DNA of 64,000 nucleotides, from the NCBI RefSeq assembly GCF_012927265.1, contig NZ_JABBGF010000002.1, positions 62,001-126,000 on the forward strand, read 5' to 3'. The number at the start of each line of letters is the position of its first letter. Positions within the stretch are counted from its first letter, which is position 1. Below are positions 43,510 to 53,253 of the stretch, one piece after another. The notes beneath the pieces were generated by a model. It was not told the origin of the DNA and ran no database searches. It saw nothing but the letters and a program-made list of their open reading frames with translations. This stretch comes from Chryseobacterium cheonjiense. Lineage in GTDB: Bacteria > Bacteroidota > Bacteroidia > Flavobacteriales > Weeksellaceae. The position numbers and the translations under genes were made by a program.

Positions 43510-46500
43510 ATGCAAAATTCTTATACAGTTATCAACGCTTCAGCCGGTTCAGGGAAAACCTATGCCCTTGTGCAGCGTCTTTTGATGATCTGTCTCCGGT
43601 ACCCTAATCAGCAGCAGTCGATCAGGAATATTCTGGCCCTGACTTTTACCAATAAAGCGGCCAATGAAATGAAGGAAAGAATTTTGACATGGCTTGGAAA
43701 TTTCTCATCAGAAAATTTTGCAGAAAACGGCGATCTGAAAAATATCCAGAAGGCATTTGAGCAGGAAGGCATAAAAATCACGATCGATGAGCTTCATATC
43801 CGTGCAAAAAAATTGCTGGATTATGTTCTTCATAATTATTCTACACTTAATATCGGGACTATAGACCGGTTCAATTCCAGGTTGGTGAGAAGTTTTTCTT
43901 ACGAGCTGGGACTTGCGAAAAATTTTAATCTTGAAATTGAAGCTGAGCCTTACCTCATTGAAGCCGTTGATAAAATGCTTGATCAGATCGGGGAAAATGA
44001 AGTCATTTCGGAATCGTTTATGGACTATGTTGATTACAGCCTGGAAAATAACGAACGGATTAATTTAAATAAAAACCTGTATGATTCGGCTAAAGAGTTT
44101 GTAAAAGACATTCATTACGAACATCTTAAAAACAATAAGGATTTTGACAGTTCAAATTACGAAAATATTAAAAATACACTTCGTAAAGAGATTGTACTCC
44201 ATAAAAAACAGGCAGCTGAACTTGCTGCAAAATCTATAGAGCTATTCAGATCCAGAAATATTGAGATTGAAGATTTTGCACAGGGAAAAAACGGAATCGG
44301 CGGATTTTTCACAAAGGTTTTAGATTTTTACCAGCAGAAAAGGCCCGGCTTTCCTTTTCCCACGACCGCAGAAGAATCAGTGGTGAATAATTACCGGAAA
44401 GGTGCTTCTGCCAAATCGAAAAGCAAAGAGACAGACATTCTGGAAATTCTTGATCAGCTTCTGGAAAACAGGATGCAGCTGATTCTTACCTATATTGAAA
44501 CACAGAAAAAAGAAAAGATCCTTTCGGCGCTTTTACCGCTGAAAGTGAATAAAGATATTCAGGATGAGCTGAGGAAAATCGAGCAGGAAAATGATCTTGT
44601 ACTGTTGAGTAAGTTTAATATTCTGATTAATGAAAATCTCAAAAATGAGCCATCAGCATTTATTTATGAAAAAGTAGGCTCTCAGTTTCAGCATTATTTT
44701 TTTGATGAATTTCAGGATACTTCAGAACTGCAGTGGCAGAACTTTCTTCCGTTGAGGGATCATTCTATTTCTACTGAAAACACCTCTTTTACGCTTGTAG
44801 GTGACCCTAAACAGAGTATCTACCGCTTCCGGGGCGGAGAAAGCAAGCTAATGCTTGATATTATCAATAAAAAAGAAATAACACCTAAGGAAGCTGAACT
44901 CCTGGTTTTGAAAGACAACTGGAGAAGTGCCCGAAATATAGTCCGGTTCAATAACGATCTTTATCGGTTTCATTCTGATATTTTAGAAGAAGAGCATAAA
45001 AATATTTTCGGGACCGATGCTGAACAGACGCCGAGATCATCAATGGAAGGCCGTGTGAAAGTCAATTTAATTGAAAACCTGACCAATGAAGATTTCTACA
45101 ATGACACTTCCGAAAGAATGCGGAAAGATATTCAGGAAAGTCTTGATAACGGTTTCAGGTTTTCCGATATTACCATTCTCTGCCGTGGAAATTTTGATAT
45201 TTTCAGCTATTCCCAAAAATTGGGAAATTTGAAAGTCCATTATAAAGGTGAAGAAACCAATATCAAAACAATTTCTGACAAAGGTCTGACGCTGGAACTA
45301 TCCAATACATTAAAAGCGGTTATTGAATTCCTTAAATGGGAGGTAAATCCGAAGAATAAACCCAATCTCATCATGATGATGTATTACCTGAATCAGCTGG
45401 GAAGAATTCACATGGCCGATTTTACACTGGAAATGAAAGAAATACTCGATCTTACTTCTCATGAAGAAATATTGGAATTTATCCAGAACAGATATGCCCT
45501 GAAGCTTAAGCAGGATCATTTCCCAAGATTTAATCTTTACAATTTTGTAGAGTATTACATCAATGAATTTTCTGTTGAAAATAAAGAAACGGATTTCCTC
45601 CTGAATTTTCTGGAAATGCTTTTTAATTTTACGCAAAACGCAGGTGCGAGCACGAAAGAATTCCTAAAATACTGGGACGAAGAAGCGTCAACCTATACTA
45701 TTCAGGCTTCGGAAAATATTGACGCGGTACAGATCATGACGATCCATAAGGCTAAAGGTCTTGAATTCCCTATCGTTTTTATTCCGATGATGAATAAGAA
45801 CCGTGATGCTGAATTCACCAACTGGTTTGAAACTTCAAAAGACACCCCTTTAAAGTCGGTTAATATTAACCAATTCAGCAAAAATCTTGAAGTTTACGAC
45901 GAAGAAATTGAAAAATTCAACAAACAAAATTCATATAAAAATTTTGTCGACAGGCTTTGTCTTCAATATGTAGCCACCACACGTCCTGTGGAACAGCTTT
46001 TTTTCTATATTCAAAAGGCTAATAAAACTTCGAATAATCTTGAGCTGCTGGAATTTCTCCAGTCCAAAAATCCTGAAAATCTCGACGAGTTTGATTTGTA
46101 TGAAGTTGATCCTAAAATGCTGAAAAAGTACTCAAAAGAGAAAATTTCATCTTTTAAAACCAAAGATATCCGGGTTCTGAAAAATGTGAGCGAAAGCAAT
46201 ACTTCGATAAAGATTGCCACTCCTTCAAAGAATTATCAGGTACGAAATGAAAAAGTGAGAATCGGTCTTTTTGTACACGAACTTTTGTCGCAGATCAACA
46301 CGGCAAAAGATATTCCTAAAGTGCTGGAATGCTATATCCTAGAAGGACAGATAACGCTTGAGGAGAGCCTCACGATACAAGCCGAACTCAAAAAAATTAT
46401 AGAGACCCACGCCGAATTTTTTGACGAGAAATGGGAGGTTATCAACGAAAAAGACATCATGATTTCTGAAAACGGGGAAAGTAAAGTTTACCGTCCAGAC

Positions 46501-46650
46501 CGTATTTTGAAAAATGACGAAGGTTATATTATTGTTGATTTTAAAACAGGAGAAGAATCGGTCAAAAATGAGCGCCAGATTGAGAATTATAAGAATATCC
46601 TGGAAAAGCTTGGAAAAAGGGTATTAAAGACACAGTTGATTTATTTGTAG
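43510..46650 (+). CDS. UvrD/RecB-type helicase-nuclease (AddA-like)
   Basis: The 1046-residue protein has an SF1A helicase: Walker A NASAGSGKTYALVQ near the start, FDEFQDTSELQW (Walker B), GDPKQSIYRFRGGE, and IHKAKGLEFPIVF. The C-terminus carries a RecB/AddA-type PD-(D/E)xK nuclease (VYRPDRIL, then IIVDFKTGEE, then QIENYKNIL). It probably resects double-strand breaks for recombination. The AddB-like partner is not adjacent, and the order of the nuclease motif is intact. Confidence 0.92.
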   Translation: MQNSYTVINASAGSGKTYALVQRLLMICLRYPNQQQSIRNILALTFTNKAANEMKERILTWLGNFSSENFAENGDLKNIQKAFEQEGIKITIDELHIRAKKLLDYVLHNYSTLNIGTIDRFNSRLVRSFSYELGLAKNFNLEIEAEPYLIEAVDKMLDQIGENEVISESFMDYVDYSLENNERINLNKNLYDSAKEFVKDIHYEHLKNNKDFDSSNYENIKNTLRKEIVLHKKQAAELAAKSIELFRSRNIEIEDFAQGKNGIGGFFTKVLDFYQQKRPGFPFPTTAEESVVNNYRKGASAKSKSKETDILEILDQLLENRMQLILTYIETQKKEKILSALLPLKVNKDIQDELRKIEQENDLVLLSKFNILINENLKNEPSAFIYEKVGSQFQHYFFDEFQDTSELQWQNFLPLRDHSISTENTSFTLVGDPKQSIYRFRGGESKLMLDIINKKEITPKEAELLVLKDNWRSARNIVRFNNDLYRFHSDILEEEHKNIFGTDAEQTPRSSMEGRVKVNLIENLTNEDFYNDTSERMRKDIQESLDNGFRFSDITILCRGNFDIFSYSQKLGNLKVHYKGEETNIKTISDKGLTLELSNTLKAVIEFLKWEVNPKNKPNLIMMMYYLNQLGRIHMADFTLEMKEILDLTSHEEILEFIQNRYALKLKQDHFPRFNLYNFVEYYINEFSVENKETDFLLNFLEMLFNFTQNAGASTKEFLKYWDEEASTYTIQASENIDAVQIMTIHKAKGLEFPIVFIPMMNKNRDAEFTNWFETSKDTPLKSVNINQFSKNLEVYDEEIEKFNKQNSYKNFVDRLCLQYVATTRPVEQLFFYIQKANKTSNNLELLEFLQSKNPENLDEFDLYEVDPKMLKKYSKEKISSFKTKDIRVLKNVSESNTSIKIATPSKNYQVRNEKVRIGLFVHELLSQINTAKDIPKVLECYILEGQITLEESLTIQAELKKIIETHAEFFDEKWEVINEKDIMISENGESKVYRPDRILKNDEGYIIVDFKTGEESVKNERQIENYKNILEKLGKRVLKTQLIYL

Positions 46651-46685
46651 TTAAATAGACTGATAATATTAATACTTATAAATAA

Positions 46686-46714
46686 TTTCGGCGGCACCTT
46701 TGGTGCCGCCGAAA
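46686..46714. terminator. GC-rich bidirectional hairpin
   Basis: A perfect 13 bp stem (46686-46698 with 46702-46714) and TTT loop lie between the convergent helicase and ferritin genes. The GGCGGC/GCCGCC core recurs at 57422-57462. Confidence 0.75.
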
Positions 46715-46732
46715 CTTTATATCAATAAGTTA

Positions 46733-47239
46733 TTATTCTCCTTTAGGATTAAAAACCCTCTGCGCCAGCTCCTGATCGAAAAGGTATAAAGCCGAAGGAT
46801 TATCAGATACCATTTTAATTTTTGTTACCAGCTGGGAAGCGCTTGCCTCCTCTTCTACCTGCTCGTTAATAAACCACTGCAGGAATGAAGTGGTAGCAAA
46901 ATCGCCTTCGTCATTCGCGTTCTTTACAATGTTGAAAATACTTTTTGTTACTTTTCTTTCATGCTCCAGTGCTCTTTCAAAAATATCAATAGCCCCCAGA
47001 AACTCATGTGGCGGTTTTGGAATCTCACCAATAATAATCTCCCCTCCTACATCATTAAGATAATCAAACATTTTATCGGCATGCATTAATTCTTCTTTGC
47101 TCTGCACTCTGAAATAGTTGGCAATTCCGTCAAGATCTTTTCCTGAAAACCATGCAGACATTGACAGATAATATTGAGCAGCATATTGTTCGTGAGCTAT
47201 TTGTTCGTTCAATAATTTCGCAATTTTCTCGCTAATCAT
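46733..47239 (-). CDS. ftnA: Ferritin
   Basis: The 168-residue four-helix protein has the ferroxidase ligands of bacterial non-haem ferritin: Glu in AHEQYAAQYYL, EE and His in QSKEELMHADKMFDYL, and Glu/Gln in the FLQWFINEQVEEE helix. It stores iron as ferric oxide in a 24-mer. A strong promoter is visible upstream; no Fur box is obvious. Confidence 0.95.
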   Translation of the reverse strand: MISEKIAKLLNEQIAHEQYAAQYYLSMSAWFSGKDLDGIANYFRVQSKEELMHADKMFDYLNDVGGEIIIGEIPKPPHEFLGAIDIFERALEHERKVTKSIFNIVKNANDEGDFATTSFLQWFINEQVEEEASASQLVTKIKMVSDNPSALYLFDQELAQRVFNPKGE

Positions 47240-47256
47240 AAGTATAAATTTACAGT

Positions 47257-47286
47257 CAAAATTAGTGAATAAACTCCTAAAACAAA
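47257..47286 (-). promoter_or_regulatory. Ferritin promoter
   Basis: On the minus strand TTTG (47283-47286), 18 nt, then TAATTTTG (47257-47264) match the Bacteroidota promoter, 17 nt before the ferritin ATG. Confidence 0.6.
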
Positions 47287-47311
47287 AGTTTTAATAAAAT
47301 TAATAGAAAAA

Positions 47312-47332
47312 AGGACGGTATTTAACCGTCCT
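47312..47332 (-). terminator. Terminator of the DUF4890-type gene
   Basis: A perfect 8 bp stem (47312-47319 with 47325-47332), 5 nt loop and a T-run on the minus strand, 28 nt after the stop. Confidence 0.8.
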
Positions 47333-47360
47333 CTAACACATTAAAAAATCAAAATTATAA

Positions 47361-47813
47361 CTACTTTGTCACATCCGGAGCTGCCGTATTCATTGGCTTA
47401 TGCATTTTGGCTCCTCTTTCTTTCATTGCCATTCTTCTCTGCTCCATTTTAGCTTTTCTGTCGGCCTGCCATTTATCGTACTGTTGAGGCGTTAAGATCT
47501 GCTTCATATCCGCGTCCATTTGTGCTCTTTTGGCTTTCATCTGCTCTGCTCTGGCCATTCTTTCGCCTTTATTCTTCTCGAATTCAGATTTCATTTCAGC
47601 TTTTCTTTGCTCATGAAGAGTTTTAATTTTCTCAACCTGAGCCTGGTTTAAATTTAAATCTTTCTGCATCTGAGCCATATGCTCCTGCTCTTTTTGCTGA
47701 AACTTTTGCTGCATCTCAGCTCTTTTTGCCTGTCTGTCTTGTGGAGTAACCTGTTGAGCCATTGCAAAACCTCCGAATCCGATAAATGCTACCGCTAATA
47801 CTAATTTTTTCAT
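47361..47813 (-). CDS. Periplasmic Spy/DUF4890-like helical protein
   Basis: The 150-residue protein has a signal peptide (ending GFAMAQ) and a long, highly charged helical region rich in Met, Gln, Lys and Glu. The segments LNLNQAQVEKIKTLHEQRK and ILTPQQYDKWQADRK are the paired LTxxQ motifs of Spy/CpxP-like and DUF4890 proteins. A chaperone-like or metal-related role is possible but not shown. Confidence 0.82.
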   Translation of the reverse strand: MKKLVLAVAFIGFGGFAMAQQVTPQDRQAKRAEMQQKFQQKEQEHMAQMQKDLNLNQAQVEKIKTLHEQRKAEMKSEFEKNKGERMARAEQMKAKRAQMDADMKQILTPQQYDKWQADRKAKMEQRRMAMKERGAKMHKPMNTAAPDVTK

Positions 47814-47990
47814 ATTACAAATCTTTAATTATTTCTTTTATATCTTTTTGATTATTAGTTAAAACAAAAGTTAAATAATAAATATCATAAATATTGTTAA
47901 AATTAAATATGAATATACTAATTTAAAAAAAACAAAAAGAGCAGATTAAAAAACCTGCCCTTCACACCACTTAAATATAATATATGAAAA

Positions 47991-49004
47991 TTAATTCTTT
48001 GCAAATCCGTTTCTGAAACCGCCGTTGCTTCTTCTTTCGCCACCATTATTCTGCTGTCTTGGTGCAGCACTTTCACTTCTTCCAGAACCTCCTCCATTTC
48101 TGAAGCCTCCGTTATTTTCTCTTCTCGGAGCTTCTTCTCTTTTTATTTCTCCTCCTCGGAAGCCTCCTCCTCTGTTGCCGCTATTCTCGGCTCTTTCAGA
48201 TCGGAATCCGCTATCATTTCTCACACCACCATTATTATTTCCTCTGAAACCTCCATCATTTCTCGGCGCATTACCGTTATTTCGGAAACCGGAATTATCG
48301 TCATTTCTGTTTTCAGTACGATTGCGGAAGCCTCCGTTATTTCCATTGTTACCATCTCTTACAGGACCTCTGAAACCATTGTTTGGCCTGGCGCTGGATC
48401 TTACAATATTAAAGGTAGGATTATCCATTCTTCTGAAATGCGATCTGTCTACTCTGTAAATATTGATATTTACATTTCTGTATCTAGGCATCGGTCTGCA
48501 GATTGCCGCATAATGGGTTCTTCTGTAATTCTGGAAATACACTACCGGACTGTACCCTCTGTAATAATTATTCTGGAATACTACAAAAACCCTTGGCCCC
48601 ATAATTCTTTGTAAAGCGTAGAATCTGTCATAATACCATCTGTCCGGATTGTATCTGTAGAATCTGTTCCATGATGAAAAACTTACATAAAGATTATTCA
48701 ATCTCAGGATCTGATCAACCTGCCATGGACTTAATCTGTTTTGTGTAAAAAATACATTCCAGTTGATGTTAACGATACTGTTCCTGTAATCATTATAATT
48801 ACTTTGGTAATAATTCTGAGGATAGTAATCCTGTGGATAATTGTAGTAATAATCATCAGGAAAATAATTCTGGTCATCTTCATCGCTGTAATAGCCTCCA
48901 TCATTCTGATAATATCCGTCATTGTCGTATCCGTAATCCGGATACTGCTGAGCAAAGGAAAAAATTCCGAGACTCAAAGCAAAACCGATCAATATTTTTT
49001 TCAT
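47991..49004 (-). CDS. Secreted low-complexity protein (Tyr/Asp N-part, Gly/Arg/Asn C-part)
   Basis: The 337 residues begin with a signal peptide (ending SFAQQ). Residues 20-75 are rich in Tyr, Asp and Asn. The middle 75-200 is folded-looking and aromatic (WNVFFTQNRLSPWQVDQILRL). From 205 on it is a Gly/Arg/Asn-rich tail with repeated GFR-N units (NNGGFR, GGFRGN). No enzyme motif. Similar proteins with RGG-like tails occur in Bacteroidota; the role is unknown. Confidence 0.78.
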   Translation of the reverse strand: MKKILIGFALSLGIFSFAQQYPDYGYDNDGYYQNDGGYYSDEDDQNYFPDDYYYNYPQDYYPQNYYQSNYNDYRNSIVNINWNVFFTQNRLSPWQVDQILRLNNLYVSFSSWNRFYRYNPDRWYYDRFYALQRIMGPRVFVVFQNNYYRGYSPVVYFQNYRRTHYAAICRPMPRYRNVNINIYRVDRSHFRRMDNPTFNIVRSSARPNNGFRGPVRDGNNGNNGGFRNRTENRNDDNSGFRNNGNAPRNDGGFRGNNNGGVRNDSGFRSERAENSGNRGGGFRGGEIKREEAPRRENNGGFRNGGGSGRSESAAPRQQNNGGERRSNGGFRNGFAKN

Positions 49005-49072
49005 TTTTATAGTCGTTAATTGGTTAATAATATAGTAGAATTGTTCATTCTATCTTTTTGATATAAATAGAA

Positions 49073-49106
49073 AAAAGAAGTTAAATCATACGATAAAACT
49101 TCTTTT
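49073..49106 (-). terminator. Terminator of the 4-alpha-glucanotransferase gene
   Basis: A perfect 10 bp stem (49073-49082 with 49097-49106) and a T-run on the minus strand, 38 nt after the stop. Confidence 0.7.
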
Positions 49107-49143
49107 AATTATATATTAACCAATTGATAATCAAATGTTAAAT

Positions 49144-51795
49144 TTATGATCTTCCACTATCTCTCATCCAATCGGCTATCTTTTTATTAAATCCGGCCTC
49201 ATGGGTAAGATCCTCAAGTTTAAGATGCATTCGGTATCTCCAGTAATGCGGGAATACAGCCGGATTATTAATTCTTTCATTATCCATTTCAATATTTGCC
49301 AGCTGTTTATCGGTTGCCAAAAATTCCTGTATAGGGAAGATCGCAAGCATCGCATCATTGTAAAGATGCTGCTTCATGATAACTTCGGCCAGATGCGGAT
49401 CCAGATTTTCCGGCGCCTGCCCGTACTGAATCAGCTGAAGATTAAAATACTGTTGGGTGAGCGAAGGATTTTCTTTCCACCACTGTCTCAGCGTTGAGCT
49501 GTCGTGAGAAGATGCCGTTACCACATTCAGGTAGCCTGCATTTTTAGGATTATAAAAAGGGATGTTATCTGAAGGCATTCTCTGAACTTTCAAAGCAACT
49601 ATTGCCAACTCGTCCATTACTACGGGAACACAGTGCGGAACCAATCCCAGATCTTCACCGCAGATGAGCATCTTTGTAGCATTCAAAATAACAGGTAATT
49701 TTTCCATCGCTTTTTCGTACCAGAGATGATCCTGTCTTTTGAAGAAATAATCGTGGTACAGATCGTAGATTGCTTTCTTTTCCCAATCCGAAAGATACTT
49801 GTATGAATCGGTGCGGTATACATTGAATCGCGGGTGGTAAACAACTTGTCCGTTTCTTTCTTCAATTAAAAACAAAACATTGGCGCATAATGATATGAGC
49901 TGATTTTCAATAGGCCCTCGAGGATTTTTTTTGAAGAAATCCGACAGTTTTCTTTGAGTATTAAATTCTTCCTTAAATGAATAGGTCCCGTCGTGATTAT
50001 TATTAATAAATTCAAGAGCTTTTCCGCTTTCTTCACCGAAATAGTTCCAAAGAATCTGATCGTTGATATACGGTTTACAGTATCTGTCGAAGTTAAAAGG
50101 AATGTGCCATTTGCCAAATTCTTCAAGGGTAACCGGAACTGCAGGGTAAAAATATCCCAGAATTCCCTGCGTAGCGGAAACCGGCATCCTCCAGATTCTG
50201 AAAAATCCTAAAATATGATCAATCCTCATGGCGTCAAAATACTGTTCAAGTGCTTTGAATCTGTTTTTCCACCATTTGTAGTCGTCGGCTTTCATGGCTT
50301 CCCAGTTGTATGTCGGGAATTCCCAATTCTGGCCTAATTCCGTAAACTGATCCGGTGGTGCACCAGCCTGAAAATCCATTCCGAACAGCTCAGGTTCCGT
50401 CCATGCTTCTACCGAATATCTGTAAATCCCGATCGGCAGATCTCCTTTTACGGAAACACCTAAGCCATGCGTATAATCAATCGCATCTTTTAATTGTCTG
50501 TGCAGCTGATACTGCACCCATGCATGAAGCATAGAAGCATCATAATCTTTGCTTTTTGGACTTAAAAAAGGAGCAATTTTCCCGGGAATATATTTTTTAT
50601 GCGTCTTCCATTCGTTGAAGTTCGGAGTTTTGTATTTATCTCTCAACACACAGAATGCCGCGTAAGGAATCAGCCAGGATTCATTGTCTTTAATAAATTT
50701 TTTGAAATTCCTGTCCTTGTAAATTTTTTCTTTATCAACATCAAAAACCGCCTTCAGATACTTCCATTTCCCTGAGATCATTTTCTCATAATCAATTAAA
50801 TCGAGGGCATTCAGTTCGGCTTTTTCAGTTTTATATTCAGCGGTAAGGTTTTCTGGAAGCGGGAAATCCAGCTTTTCCAGAGAAATATATTGGGGATGAA
50901 GTGCATATACTGAGACTGCAGCATATGGGTAAGAGTCTGTCCAGGTATAATTTGCGGTAGTATCGTTGATCGGAAGAATCTGAATAATTCCCAGATTGGT
51001 TTCTTTGGCCCAGTCTGCCAGCTTTTTCAGATCTGAAAATTCACCAACCCCAAAGCCGTCATCCGTTCTCAGCGAAAATATCGGAACGGCAACCCCGGCA
51101 TCATGATACATCTGGTAAAGTTTGAATTTAAAGTAATGATCTGAAACGATCTGCAGAACATCTTTAGATATATTCGGCAAAGCAAAACGGTTTTCACCTG
51201 TTTCTACATCAAATACTTTCCCGGCCGCCTTGTCATAGAGGCAATATTTATATTGTATAAATTCGTTTTCAGGAATTTCAACTGAAGTTTCCCAGACTCC
51301 ATATTCCGTCTGAGACATATGAATGGCTTTATCATAATCCCAATTTCCGAGGGAAGCGGTACTTCCGAACAGCACAACCGTCCAGTCCGGATTATAAATA
51401 GGTGCCTCAATTCTGAATAAGTGGGTATGCTTCTTTAAAACCGATATTTTCTCGGGCCTGAAGGTATTCAGCTTGTTGTAAAGAATTTTATTGTTGAGAT
51501 AATTCTCAGGAAAATTTTTATTATTCCAGTGATCGAATATGATAAACTCTTTATAGTTGTGAGGAAAACCAAGTCGGTGAGGAACAAATTCTTCCCGCAG
51601 GAGATTTCCTCTTTCATCTACAAGCTGATATTGATAGGAAATAGATTTTGAAAAATAATCTACCTCACATTTCCATTGCCCATTTTCCTCATAAAACATA
51701 GGATGAATCTGTGATACAGCATCTTCTCCGCTAATAACCAGCTGTAATCTTTCTCCAACTTTTGTACTGTAACCTACATTAAAGTATATCTTCAT
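49144..51795 (-). CDS. malQ: 4-alpha-glucanotransferase (GH77) with N-terminal starch-binding domains
   Basis: The 883-residue protein starts with two CBM20-like starch-binding domains (about 1-110, and about 120-220 with VVLFGSTASLGNWDYDKAI). The GH77 barrel follows: FSLRTDDGFGVGEFSDLK, KGDLPIGIYRYSVEAW with the nucleophile Asp, the acid/base region ICGEDLGLVP, and TASSHDSSTLRQWW. This architecture is that of the larger, plant DPE2-like amylomaltases. It transfers glucan segments in maltose and glycogen metabolism and is cytosolic (no signal). It is a single-gene unit. Confidence 0.94.
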   Translation of the reverse strand: MKIYFNVGYSTKVGERLQLVISGEDAVSQIHPMFYEENGQWKCEVDYFSKSISYQYQLVDERGNLLREEFVPHRLGFPHNYKEFIIFDHWNNKNFPENYLNNKILYNKLNTFRPEKISVLKKHTHLFRIEAPIYNPDWTVVLFGSTASLGNWDYDKAIHMSQTEYGVWETSVEIPENEFIQYKYCLYDKAAGKVFDVETGENRFALPNISKDVLQIVSDHYFKFKLYQMYHDAGVAVPIFSLRTDDGFGVGEFSDLKKLADWAKETNLGIIQILPINDTTANYTWTDSYPYAAVSVYALHPQYISLEKLDFPLPENLTAEYKTEKAELNALDLIDYEKMISGKWKYLKAVFDVDKEKIYKDRNFKKFIKDNESWLIPYAAFCVLRDKYKTPNFNEWKTHKKYIPGKIAPFLSPKSKDYDASMLHAWVQYQLHRQLKDAIDYTHGLGVSVKGDLPIGIYRYSVEAWTEPELFGMDFQAGAPPDQFTELGQNWEFPTYNWEAMKADDYKWWKNRFKALEQYFDAMRIDHILGFFRIWRMPVSATQGILGYFYPAVPVTLEEFGKWHIPFNFDRYCKPYINDQILWNYFGEESGKALEFINNNHDGTYSFKEEFNTQRKLSDFFKKNPRGPIENQLISLCANVLFLIEERNGQVVYHPRFNVYRTDSYKYLSDWEKKAIYDLYHDYFFKRQDHLWYEKAMEKLPVILNATKMLICGEDLGLVPHCVPVVMDELAIVALKVQRMPSDNIPFYNPKNAGYLNVVTASSHDSSTLRQWWKENPSLTQQYFNLQLIQYGQAPENLDPHLAEVIMKQHLYNDAMLAIFPIQEFLATDKQLANIEMDNERINNPAVFPHYWRYRMHLKLEDLTHEAGFNKKIADWMRDSGRS

Positions 51796-51867
51796 TTATA
51801 TTTTTTTATAAAAATACATTATAATATTGTAAAATAAAACTTATTGAATATCAAATATTCATTAAAA

Positions 51868-51897
51868 AAACCTTCTCAAATTAGTTTGAAAAGGTTT
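51868..51897 (-). terminator. Terminator of the T9SS cargo gene
   Basis: A 13 bp stem with one mismatch (51868-51880 with 51885-51897) and a T-run on the minus strand, 23 nt after the stop. Confidence 0.75.
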
Positions 51898-51919
51898 GAT
51901 TTTTTTGTAAAGATAAAGA

Positions 51920-53083
51920 TTATTCTGTTACCAGAATTTTCTTGCTGAGCAGCACTTTTCCGGATTCATCAGTAATGTTTACAAGATATGCTCCTCCGAT
52001 AAGGTTTTTAAGATAAACCTGCTGACGTAGTGATCCGTCTTTTACAGATGCATTCTGTTTCAGCACATTTTTGCCGGATAGATCAAATACATTCAGCGTG
52101 ATATTTCCTTTTACGGTTTTATCATTAACACTGATGTTAATAAGCTTTTCATCTACTTTTGTAGGATAAATATCAATGTTTGCAAAGACATTTCCTGAAG
52201 CTGCTTTATCATTTGCAAAATATTTGCTGGCAAGATCATAAATATGGAGGTTCTGTTCTCCCGGAAGCTGTTTTGCCTGTAAGGTACTCAGGTCAACTTC
52301 GTACAATGCAGCACCTTTTGCGCTTGCAATAACAATATTTCCTTTGGAATTGACAGCAGATCCGTTCACAGAATAATTATCAGGAATTCCAGAAATTTTG
52401 CCGATAAATTTTGCCTTTAATTCTTTTGCAGTTACTTTGAAAACATTTCCCGAAGCAGAAAAAACATAAAAATTACCTTCGGCATCAGCAATCACATCTC
52501 CTCCAAACCCTGTTTCCATAATGGTAAAAGAATTTTTTCCGTTGGAGGCATCATCTGTAATGATTCCCAAATCGTTTACCGTGTACTGATTTCCTTTTCT
52601 GCTGATCTTCAGGAACTGTGTCCCGGCGTTGTTAATTGCATAAATACTGCCGTCGTATCCTGTCGTCATTCTTGTAAAATGAGAATTAATGTCGCAGGCA
52701 GTTACTCTTGCCACATTATTTTCAATGAGGGTAATTTCCCGGGATTTGGCATTTAAAACATAAATATTTGAAGAGAACATCGGCATGTACACCAGATTAT
52801 TGAAAGAATCATAAGCCAATGTGGCCATGTTTACGGCCTGTGCATTGTTGTAGGTATTCTTGTCTTCGGTGACAGAACCGTTTCTGCTTTGTGAAAAAAC
52901 TTTTGCAGAAGAATCTGCTGTAAAAATTTTCTCGCCGGAGTTACCATTTATTGGATCAATAGCCCTGAAGTCGTTAAAAATAATACTTGGAGTCTCTTTA
53001 CCGACAAGCGCAAAAAAATCTTGCTGTGCAGAAGCATTAGCCCCGATTAAAAGCAAGAATAAAGGGAATAAATGTTTTTTCAT
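51920..53083 (-). CDS. Secreted protein with type IX secretion (type A) sorting domain
   Basis: The 387 residues have a signal peptide (ending ANASAQ), a repetitive beta-propeller-like middle (segments such as NLVYMPMFSSNIYVLN, GGDVIADAEGNFYVFSASG) and a C-terminal T9SS type A sorting domain of about 80 residues: NIDIYPTKVDEKLINI, LNVFDLSGKNVL, LKNLIGGAYLVNI and final KKILVTE. It should be exported to the cell surface by the type IX system and lose this tail. The role of the propeller is unknown. Confidence 0.88.
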   Translation of the reverse strand: MKKHLFPLFLLLIGANASAQQDFFALVGKETPSIIFNDFRAIDPINGNSGEKIFTADSSAKVFSQSRNGSVTEDKNTYNNAQAVNMATLAYDSFNNLVYMPMFSSNIYVLNAKSREITLIENNVARVTACDINSHFTRMTTGYDGSIYAINNAGTQFLKISRKGNQYTVNDLGIITDDASNGKNSFTIMETGFGGDVIADAEGNFYVFSASGNVFKVTAKELKAKFIGKISGIPDNYSVNGSAVNSKGNIVIASAKGAALYEVDLSTLQAKQLPGEQNLHIYDLASKYFANDKAASGNVFANIDIYPTKVDEKLINISVNDKTVKGNITLNVFDLSGKNVLKQNASVKDGSLRQQVYLKNLIGGAYLVNITDESGKVLLSKKILVTE

Positions 53084-53157
53084 AGTCTATAAATTTTAAT
53101 TTTTAATCATTTTATTATGACTAAGTTACATATTTTTTTGAATTGATTTAAAAAAAA

Positions 53158-53223
53158 TTCTCGCAGATTTTACAGATTATACAGATTTTAAAATCATCTG
53201 CTTAATCTGCAAACCTGCGAGAA
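53158..53223 (-). terminator. Terminator of cysS
   Basis: A long imperfect stem with outer arms 53158-53166 and 53215-53223 lies 31 nt after the cysS stop; its inner arms are repeated CAGATT/AATCTG blocks. A T-run follows on the minus strand. Confidence 0.75.
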
Positions 53224-53253
53224 GGTTATATCAAGTTAAAACTTATATCCTGA

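Noticed and set aside
48025..48459. Plus-strand Leu/Pro-rich reading frame
   Set aside because: It lies opposite the Gly/Arg/Asn repeats of the 47991-49004 gene and has no independent support.
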